NCBI GenBank assembly: GCA_946405135.1
Contig: CAMJGD010000002.1
Coordinates: forward strand, 291,969 to 355,968
Source of the DNA: an uncultured Clostridiaceae bacterium
GTDB lineage: Bacteria > Bacillota > Clostridia > Clostridiales > Clostridiaceae
DNA: 64,000 nucleotides
Reading direction: 5' to 3'
The notes below the pieces were generated by a model that saw only the letters and a program-made list of their open reading frames with translations, had not been told where the DNA came from and did no database searches. Made by a program: the position numbers and the translations under genes. Shown piece after piece: positions 57,940 through 64,000 of the stretch (position 1 is its first letter; each line of letters starts with the position of its first letter).

Positions 57940-57956
57940 AGAAATCTCTATTTTTT
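57931..57956. terminator. bidirectional terminator containing both stop codons
   Basis: AAAAAATAGAGA (57931-57942) pairs with TCTCTATTTTTT (57945-57956). The TAG of znuB (57937-57939) and the TAG of zur (57950-57948) lie in opposite arms. Confidence 0.8.
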
Positions 57957-58361
57957 CTTTTTACATTCATCACATATGCCCTTCATGATAAGTTCATGCT
58001 CTATTAATGTAAATCCAGTCTTACTTTTTACCAATTCCTCAATCTGCTGCATAGGACATTGAAGTTCTATTTCTTTATGGCACAAACTGCATTCTAAAAT
58101 ATGCTTATGACTATGTTTTTTTAGTACATAATTATATTTTCCTTCCCCCAGGTCAAACTTCTCTACTATAGCTTTTTCTTCAAACATATCCAAATTTCTA
58201 TACACTGTAGATAAATTTATGTTTAACCCCTGTTCAATACATTTATTGAATATATAATCTGCACTTATTCCGTTGTCACTGTCACTAATAATATTATATA
58301 TAACAACTCTTGCTTTAGTAATCTTTATACCCTTATCTTTTAATAATTCATTAACATTCAT
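57948..58361 (-). CDS. zur: Fur-family repressor, probable Zur
   Basis: The 137-residue protein has a winged-helix half (KGIKITKARVVIYNIISDSD, INLSTVYRNLDMFEE) and a metal-binding half (HSHKHILECSLCHKEIELQC, then CDECKKKK). The two CxxC pairs bind structural zinc; the HSHKH motif is a sensing site. Location next to znuABC and the 7-1-7 palindrome argue for Zur. AGGTGA precedes the ATG. Another Fur-family gene is at 5581. Confidence 0.85.
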   Translation of the reverse strand: MNVNELLKDKGIKITKARVVIYNIISDSDNGISADYIFNKCIEQGLNINLSTVYRNLDMFEEKAIVEKFDLGEGKYNYVLKKHSHKHILECSLCHKEIELQCPMQQIEELVKSKTGFTLIEHELIMKGICDECKKKK

Positions 58362-58461
58362 ATTTTAGTCACCTGCGGTTCAAATATGATTTTTTCTTTA
58401 TTATAACACATTTAAAAATAACCTGCATAATTGAATTTATATAACTTTAAGTATAAAAAAA

Positions 58462-58477
58462 AGCTCCTTTAGGAGCT
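58462..58477 (-). terminator. terminator of the FUSC-like gene
   Basis: AGCTCC (58462-58467) pairs with GGAGCT (58472-58477), and TTTTTTT follows on the minus strand. Confidence 0.8.
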
Positions 58478-58479
58478 CA

Positions 58480-59523
58480 TTAATAAAGCATAGAGTTTGT
58501 CTTAGAGATAATAGAATTTAAATTAAATATTATATCATTTATATCTTCATCTATTCTTCCCTCTTTTATTTCAATTCCTTCTATGCCGTTTAGTTCAATA
58601 TCTGTCCTCTTTAGTTTATTTTCAAATACATCTGCTAGCATATCTGTTTTTTCTATAATTATATCTATTTTATCTATAATGTCCTTATTATTTAAAGAAT
58701 TTTCAGCATTTTTACCTAAATAGTAGCATATATCATAATTTATATGACATATAGACTTGCATAAAATAACTATTTCTTGAAGATTAGATAGATTTTTTAC
58801 ATCTGCTACCTTAAGCTTCATCTTGCTCTCTTTATCTATATCCTTAAAGTGCCTGAATATCCACTCTATATTATTAAAAGTTTCTTGCAGCTCTGATTTT
58901 AACAAATCTACATCTGATAGCTCCTTAGATTCTATTATTTTCTTAGTATGTTTTAAATTATTTGAAATACTTAATAAAATAAAAGTAATCCTTTTGTATA
59001 ACATCTTCCTATAATATAATATAGAAAAAATAAAATTATAAGCTATGGCTACTAAAACGCCTACTCCTAAAGCTATAAGCCTTAATCTAAAAGTAAGCCA
59101 TATGCTTGGCACACCTTGAGGAGTTTTTTGTATATACTGCGTCATATATATAGATGTAAATATAGCAACGGGTGATACTTCTCTCCAGTTCAATTTCAGG
59201 CATACATAAAGAGTAAAAGACATAGCTATAGCAATAGTCCATATGTTTATACCACCTATAAATATTATTATAGAGGTAGCAGCCGCACCAAGTATAGATG
59301 CATAAACTTGATTAAATCCATTTCTAACTCCAGCTAAAGTAACTGGTTCCAAAGTGAGCATCAATCCAAAAAGTACTGATATAGTATCTAATCTAGCAAT
59401 TTTGTTATTTGTAGCTATAAAATATGCTGTAGCTACGGCAAAAAAAGCTTTTAATATATAAAGTCTAGAATCTAAAAGTTCAGCTTCTTTTTTTAGTTTG
59501 AATATTGACAAATACTTTTTCAT
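58480..59523 (-). CDS. FUSC-like (aromatic acid exporter family) membrane protein
   Basis: The 347-residue protein has about six N-terminal helices (LYILKAFFAVATAYFIATNN, LMLTLEPVTLAGVRNGFNQV, to about 180). A cytoplasmic helical C-terminal domain follows. The pattern, two-helix units with EP and GxRNGF, fits FUSC/DUF939-type exporters. The substrate is unknown. AAGGTGA precedes the ATG. It is a single gene. Confidence 0.7.
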   Translation of the reverse strand: MKKYLSIFKLKKEAELLDSRLYILKAFFAVATAYFIATNNKIARLDTISVLFGLMLTLEPVTLAGVRNGFNQVYASILGAAATSIIIFIGGINIWTIAIAMSFTLYVCLKLNWREVSPVAIFTSIYMTQYIQKTPQGVPSIWLTFRLRLIALGVGVLVAIAYNFIFSILYYRKMLYKRITFILLSISNNLKHTKKIIESKELSDVDLLKSELQETFNNIEWIFRHFKDIDKESKMKLKVADVKNLSNLQEIVILCKSICHINYDICYYLGKNAENSLNNKDIIDKIDIIIEKTDMLADVFENKLKRTDIELNGIEGIEIKEGRIDEDINDIIFNLNSIISKTNSMLY

Positions 59524-59689
59524 ATAAAATTAATCACCTTATTTCATATATATTTTTCCCCTAATATTATGATAATAAGCGTATTAATCTCTAAAATCAT
59601 TTTAATAAATTTATGCTAGCTAATATATGTTATTACATTTTTGTACAAACTTCAAGTTTAATATGATAATTTCTTACTGTAAATATTTA

Positions 59690-60241
59690 CTAAAGAAACA
59701 TCATTTTTAAGCCAAACATTATAAGTATTGTACCACCTATGTAATCCGCATATTTACATACAAATTGAATGTGATGCAAAAATCTAGAAATGAAAAAAGC
59801 AATAATAGTTAATATCAACGTTATAATTCCTACAAATAAAGTATATTTTGTAAGCTCCACTAAAGAAGTTATCATATTTAGTGCTGTAAATCCTACCACT
59901 AGAGCATCTATACTTACAGAGATGCCTAATATGACATACATCTTTGGTTTTAGCAATATACACTCTTCCTTATTCTCTAATCCTTCTTTTATCATCATCA
60001 CTCCAACTATAGCTATTATCATTCCTCCAATAATATTAGGAATAGCTGCTACATATGTACTAAAAATCACTCCAGCATAGGCTCCTATAAAAGAAAATAG
60101 AAATTGAAAAAATCCAAAAGACAAGCAAAAATAGAATTTATTTAAAGTTCTTACCTTACAGTTTAATCCTATGCTTAAAGCTACACCAAAAGCATCCAAC
60201 GATAGAGCTAATGCTATAATAACAATCTGGTAAAAATCCAT
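59690..60241 (-). CDS. mntP: manganese efflux pump MntP
   Basis: The 183-residue protein has six membrane helices with the MntP motifs: [15 protein letters not shown] near the N-terminus (Asp in helix 1) and [16 protein letters not shown] later. MntP exports manganese. AGGAGG lies upstream of the ATG. No yybP-ykoY manganese riboswitch was found upstream, although it is common in front of mntP in other bacteria. It is a single gene. Confidence 0.9.
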   Translation of the reverse strand: MDFYQIVIIALALSLDAFGVALSIGLNCKVRTLNKFYFCLSFGFFQFLFSFIGAYAGVIFSTYVAAIPNIIGGMIIAIVGVMMIKEGLENKEECILLKPKMYVILGISVSIDALVVGFTALNMITSLVELTKYTLFVGIITLILTIIAFFISRFLHHIQFVCKYADYIGGTILIMFGLKMMFL

Positions 60242-60492
60242 ACCATTTCCTCCTACAATAGAATACTTTATTATTATACTATCCTTAAATCATAAAAAGA
60301 ATATAATTATTTTATAGATAAGATAGGCATTAAACTACTCTAATTTATGTATATAAAATAAATAATATATGCTTTTATATAAAATTATTCTTTTAAAAAG
60401 TGTTTTTTTGTTATATATTATTTAATAGTGTATGTTTTTTAAGTTATAAAACTAATTAGAGTACTTTAAATACATAAGGAGGTTACGTTTTA

Positions 60493-61713
60493 ATGTCCAA
60501 TTGTCTAATAGCTCAATCTGGAGGTCCTACTGCTGTAATAAACTCTAGTGTGGTGGGCCTTGTAGAAGAAAATAATTTTAAAAAATATTATGAAAATGTT
60601 TTGGCTGGAATAAATGGTATAGAAGGTGTGCTAAAAGAAAATATTATAAATCTTTCGAGTATTAACCCAGTGGAACTCAATGAATTCAAGCATACTCCTT
60701 CTTCAGGACTTGGTTCCTGCAGATACAAGCTTTCAGATTACAAAGAAAATCCCAAAGAATACGAAAAAATATTTAATATTTTAGAAAAGCATAATGTAGA
60801 ATCCTTTTTTTATGTAGGTGGAAATGATTCTATGGATACTGTTGCAAAAATGAGCAGTTATGCAAAAGAAAAAAATATACCTATAAAAATTATAGGTATT
60901 CCTAAAACCATAGATAATGATTTGCCAATAACAGACCATACCCCTGGTTTTGGCAGTGCTGCTAAATTGATATCCACTACAGTATTAGAAACTTATTTAG
61001 ATTCCTGTGTTTATACTAACAATGGTATATTTATATTAGAAACTATGGGAAGAGATGCAGGATGGCTAGCTGCTAGTGCATGTCTTGCAAATTTACATGG
61101 AAAACCTGCTGCAGATTTTATTTATCTGCCTGAAATACCTTTTAACGAAAACCAATTTGTGGAAGATGTAAACAGACACTTTAAAGAGAATAATCATGTT
61201 TATATAGTAGTATCAGAAGGAATAAAAAATAACAAAGGTGAATTTATTTCTTCACTAGCTTCATCTGCTTCCCACGATAAATTTGGACATACTCAATTAG
61301 GTGGTGTAAGCAGTTATTTAAAATCCTTAATAATAAATTCTGGTATAACAAAAAGAGTAAAAACCTTGGAATTAGGTGTTATTCAAAGATGTGCCATGCA
61401 TATATGCTCAAAAACCGATTTAGATGAAGCTTATGCAGTAGGACAAGCAGCTTTAAATTATTCTCAGGAAGGATATAGCGGATATATGGTTGCTTTAAAA
61501 AGAGATAGCGAAACTCCTTATACTTCATCTACGTTTTTGACTAAAGCAAAAAATGTAGCTAATAATATAAAGTATTTTCCTAAAGAGTGGATAAGTGATA
61601 TGGGTAATAATGTAAATGAAAATGCTTATAAATATTTTATTCCTTTAATAGATGGCAATGTTCTCTTGAATTACTCTGATGTAATTCCTAAATACACAGT
61701 ATTTAACAAATAA
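60493..61713 (+). CDS. pfp: PPi-dependent 6-phosphofructokinase
   Basis: The 406-residue enzyme phosphorylates fructose-6-phosphate. Motifs are AQSGGPTAVINSSVVG (N-terminus), GGNDSMDT (Asp in place of the second Gly of the ATP-type GGDGS) and IPKTIDNDLPITDH (Lys where ATP enzymes have Gly). Both changes mark pyrophosphate as phosphoryl donor. GMGRDAGWLAA-like ETMGRDAGWLAA is the fructose-6-phosphate site. AAGGAGG precedes the ATG. It is a single gene followed by a long hairpin. Confidence 0.88.
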   Translation: MSNCLIAQSGGPTAVINSSVVGLVEENNFKKYYENVLAGINGIEGVLKENIINLSSINPVELNEFKHTPSSGLGSCRYKLSDYKENPKEYEKIFNILEKHNVESFFYVGGNDSMDTVAKMSSYAKEKNIPIKIIGIPKTIDNDLPITDHTPGFGSAAKLISTTVLETYLDSCVYTNNGIFILETMGRDAGWLAASACLANLHGKPAADFIYLPEIPFNENQFVEDVNRHFKENNHVYIVVSEGIKNNKGEFISSLASSASHDKFGHTQLGGVSSYLKSLIINSGITKRVKTLELGVIQRCAMHICSKTDLDEAYAVGQAALNYSQEGYSGYMVALKRDSETPYTSSTFLTKAKNVANNIKYFPKEWISDMGNNVNENAYKYFIPLIDGNVLLNYSDVIPKYTVFNK

Positions 61714-61720
61714 AATAGCA

Positions 61721-61783
61721 GTTGTCTCAAAAAGCATAGAGTGTTTTATTAATCTAATAACTTTCACGCTTTTTTGAGACAAC
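61721..61783. terminator. long hairpin after the PFK gene
   Basis: GTTGTCTCAAAAAGC (61721-61735) pairs with GCTTTTTTGAGACAAC (61768-61783) with one bulge. It shares its TCTCAAAA core with the hairpin at 55354-55425. Confidence 0.65.
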
Positions 61784-61839
61784 CTTTCTAAATTCTTTTT
61801 ATTAACCATAATTTTTTTGTCCAAAATTATAATAAAATT

Positions 61840-62355
61840 TTATATTCTGCTAATAGGCCCATACTTATCTTTATCTAATTTTAATAAAGCTATAGTAAGC
61901 TCTTCTGTATGCTCTTTTTCATCATTAATTATATTGCTAAATACATTTCTTATATCTGCATAAGGTATCTTTAACAAATGTTCTTCATATAATATTACGG
62001 CTTCCAATTCTCCTTTAATATCTTCCCTTAAAAAATTTAATAAGATACCTTTACTTATTTCAGGACTATAATCCTCTTTAATTGTACCAGTGATCTTTAC
62101 ATCTTTTTTTGCTTTCATATATCTTTTATATTCTTCTTTATCATAATACCTTAGCAATTCTAAAAACATACCATAATGTTTCTTTTCATCTTCCATTATA
62201 TGATGCCATAATTCTCTTAATTCTTTGTTGTCTGTGCTGGCTATATGATATCTGTAACCATTTATTGCAACTATTTCCCCTATCATAGCCTCTCTTATAA
62301 GATTTGTATAAGACATAGCCTTACCTTGTGGCTGCCCTGCAGTAGTATAACTCAT
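61840..62355 (-). CDS. ferritin-like (rubrerythrin-type) domain protein
   Basis: The 171-residue four-helix protein has carboxylate/His motifs at IGEIVAINGYRYH, MEDEKKHYG, KGELEAVILYEEHLLK and INDEKEHTEEL, fitting a di-iron ferritin-like site. It may act in oxidative stress or iron handling. The start is ATG at 62355, behind AAAGGAG; an ATG at 62370 overlaps it. It follows the 62390 gene by 34 bases, so the two are probably co-transcribed. Confidence 0.8.
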   Translation of the reverse strand: MSYTTAGQPQGKAMSYTNLIREAMIGEIVAINGYRYHIASTDNKELRELWHHIMEDEKKHYGMFLELLRYYDKEEYKRYMKAKKDVKITGTIKEDYSPEISKGILLNFLREDIKGELEAVILYEEHLLKIPYADIRNVFSNIINDEKEHTEELTIALLKLDKDKYGPISRI

Positions 62356-62389
62356 ATTTTCTCCTTTCATCTCATTAATATGATATAAA

Positions 62390-63685
62390 TCACTCTTTTA
62401 TATGATATATCTCTTCCAGAGCTTTTATAAACTTATCGATTTCTTCAAAATTATTGTATATTCCAAAGCTAACCCTAACCATGCCAGGTCTTCTTATTTC
62501 ATAATCACTTCTATACATATTTATTTGACTATCTGTAAGCTTTAATAATTTTTGTACATAGGGCTGAGCGCAAAAGCATCCATTTCTAACCGCTATACCA
62601 TATTTCGAAGAAAGAATTTCTGAAACATCATAATGATCAATGCCTTCCATATTAAAAGCTATTATTCCAACTCTATCTTTTTTCTCTACAGTTTCATCTC
62701 CATATATGGTTATATAATCTTTATTAACCATTTGATTTAGAGCATATTCTGTTAAACTATTTTCTTTTTCTTCTATATTTTCCATACCTAAAGATTTTAT
62801 CTTCTGTATAGCGGATAATAATGCAATAACTCCCATAAGATTAGGAGTACCTGCCTCTTCTCTATGAGGTGCTTCTTCCCACACCACTTCTTTAGGGCTT
62901 ACAAACTTAACTGTACCTCCTCCGCTATATTCTGGAGCTCCCTTTTGAAAGCTTTCTACAGGTGCCACTATTGCGCCAATTCCAAAGGGTGCATACATCT
63001 TGTGGGCTGAAAAAACAAGATAATCTATAAATTCATCTTTTTTTCTTCCACACATGTTAACTCCCCTATGAGGTACTAATTGCGCACCATCCACTATAAC
63101 TTTAGCTCCATACTCATGAGCTATAGCTGATATTTTGTGAATATCATTTACATAACCAGTCACATTTGAAGCTCCTGTTATGGTAACATATTTCACCTTT
63201 TCCTTATAATATTTAAGTTTTTCATAAAAGCTATCTATGGAAAGTCTTCCTTTATCATCTATATCTATATAATCTACTTTACACCTTCCCCTCCAAGGCA
63301 AATCATTGGAATGATGCTCCATAAAACTTGATAATACTACCTCTTCCCGATTTCCTATAAGACGGTATGAAAGCTTATTTATGCCTTCTGTAGCATTCTT
63401 AACAAAAATTACTGTATATTTTTCTTTGTCTGCATTAACAAAATCCAATATAACCTTTCTAGCTTCTTCATATAAATCAGAGCATATTTTAGATTTATAT
63501 CCATTACCTCTATGAATAGAAGAATAGTAATATGAAAATTTTACTACACTATCTAGAACGCATTTAAAAGGGGGAGTAGTTGCCGCATTATCAAAATTAA
63601 TACCTTGTGTGTAATATCCATTATTTAAAGGTACTAATTCGTTTAGTCCATTAAATAAATTTCTATAATCGTAATGAAAAAGCAT
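62390..63685 (-). CDS. class V aminotransferase, cysteine desulfurase-like (SufS/CsdA type)
   Basis: The 431-residue PLP enzyme has INFDNAATTPP, the PLP Lys in VFSAHKMYAPFGIG and the catalytic Cys in AVRNGCFCAQPYVQ. It is longer than IscS at 27178 and of the SufS/CsdA class. Without suf genes nearby its acceptor is unknown. AAGGAGGG precedes the ATG. The gene after it encodes a ferritin-like protein, so a role in iron-sulfur or redox repair is plausible but inferred. Confidence 0.82.
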   Translation of the reverse strand: MLFHYDYRNLFNGLNELVPLNNGYYTQGINFDNAATTPPFKCVLDSVVKFSYYYSSIHRGNGYKSKICSDLYEEARKVILDFVNADKEKYTVIFVKNATEGINKLSYRLIGNREEVVLSSFMEHHSNDLPWRGRCKVDYIDIDDKGRLSIDSFYEKLKYYKEKVKYVTITGASNVTGYVNDIHKISAIAHEYGAKVIVDGAQLVPHRGVNMCGRKKDEFIDYLVFSAHKMYAPFGIGAIVAPVESFQKGAPEYSGGGTVKFVSPKEVVWEEAPHREEAGTPNLMGVIALLSAIQKIKSLGMENIEEKENSLTEYALNQMVNKDYITIYGDETVEKKDRVGIIAFNMEGIDHYDVSEILSSKYGIAVRNGCFCAQPYVQKLLKLTDSQINMYRSDYEIRRPGMVRVSFGIYNNFEEIDKFIKALEEIYHIKE

Positions 63686-63827
63686 TATTTATCCCTCCTT
63701 AATATTGTATTTTGTTTTATGAATAAATGTTACATTTGATATTATGATTTATAACTCAAAATTTGTAACATTTGCTTTTTATCTTTCATATTATAATAAT
63801 GTAGTTTGAATTATGGAGGCTTTTAAT

Positions 63828-64000
63828 ATGGTTTCTGAAGAAAATAATAAAGACAGAGATGATGAGGATACAATGAAATTTGTACCTATGCCTGGATATA
63901 TGGAAATGAACCCCATGACCATGAGTGACATGACAATGACACCTTCTATGATGGGAACTATGGATATGAATCCTATGATGATGGATAGCACGGCAATGAA
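63828..64000 (+). CDS. methionine-rich protein, N-terminal part (runs off the window)
   Basis: The first 57 codons lie here. GGAGG sits nine bases before the ATG at 63828. After MVSEENNKDRDDEDTMKF the sequence becomes Met-rich: PMPGYMEMNPMTMSDMTMTP and similar, with about one Met in three residues. Such proteins may bind copper or be structural spore or surface components; this is inference. The opposite strand carries an open frame that is only a shadow. The gene continues past the window. Confidence 0.6.
   Translation, partial: MVSEENNKDRDDEDTMKFVPMPGYMEMNPMTMSDMTMTPSMMGTMDMNPMMMDSTAM

Noticed and set aside
60242..60492. yybP-ykoY manganese riboswitch upstream of mntP
   Set aside because: Its conserved motifs were searched for by eye on the minus strand and not seen.

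Overview
The window is chromosomal DNA from a low-GC, spore-forming Firmicute, most probably Clostridium sensu stricto (cluster I). The grounds are very AT-rich codon use and intergenic DNA, strong GGAGG-type ribosome binding sites with frequent TTG and GTG starts, CotF-like spore coat genes, a tig-clpP-clpX-lonB-lon-ysxC block and many short clostridial-type hypothetical genes. The species cannot be fixed from the sequence alone. No prophage, insertion sequence, CRISPR array or rRNA is visible. There is one tRNA, tRNA-Glu(CUC).

Layout. 1-8400: a helicase fragment cut by the window edge, nicotinate phosphoribosyltransferase (pncB), ndk, a queuosine-precursor transporter (queT) behind a preQ1-I type riboswitch and leader terminator, a PerR/Fur-type regulator, an orphan solute-binding lipoprotein and a membrane-anchored protein. 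8360-10170: a candidate minus-strand small RNA, a bactofilin-like protein and three small proteins, two of them extremely cysteine-rich. 10280-18800: the protein quality-control block (ysxC, lon, lonB, clpX, clpP, tig). 18850-25800: a TIM-barrel isomerase-like protein, an APC permease, a small CGCSGSC protein, a coiled-coil M23 peptidase, a Gfo/Idh/MocA oxidoreductase and an HNH protein. 26000-34600: thiI and iscS (tRNA 4-thiouridine), an HD protein, a PspC protein, an ECF S component, a YyaL-like protein, split CotF-like coat proteins and a HutD-like cupin. 34680-41400: mnmA (tRNA 2-thiouridine), a P-type ATPase and clpB. 41580-46300: two paralogous HTH-TPR regulators, a YtxH-like protein, RNase HI and a DUF1232 protein. 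46579-55400: an FtsH-like protease, tRNA-Glu, rhomboid, a protein with a degenerate GGDEF domain convergent with an HD-GYP phosphodiesterase, and pepF. 55450-58400: a complete zinc uptake locus (znuA, then znuC, znuB and zur). 58480-64000: a FUSC-like membrane protein, mntP, PPi-dependent phosphofructokinase, a ferritin-like protein, a cysteine-desulfurase-like aminotransferase and the start of a methionine-rich protein.

How the genes fit together. Four themes recur. Protein quality control: lon, lonB, clpXP, tig, clpB, the FtsH homologue, rhomboid and pepF. tRNA sulfur and queuosine chemistry: iscS, thiI, mnmA and queT. Metal handling: two Fur-family regulators, ZnuABC, MntP and the P-type ATPase. 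Sporulation or surface proteins: the coat genes, bactofilin, Cys-rich proteins, M23 peptidase and Met-rich protein.

No obviously new multi-gene defence or biosynthetic system is visible. The most interesting signals are regulatory: the candidate C-rich small RNA, the hairpin-bridged ribosome binding site of lonB, the preQ1 leader, the inverted repeat at the predicted 5' end of lon mRNA, the palindromic operator inside the divergent znu promoters, and repeated palindromic boxes upstream of the P-type ATPase. All function names rest on reading motifs; no database search was run.
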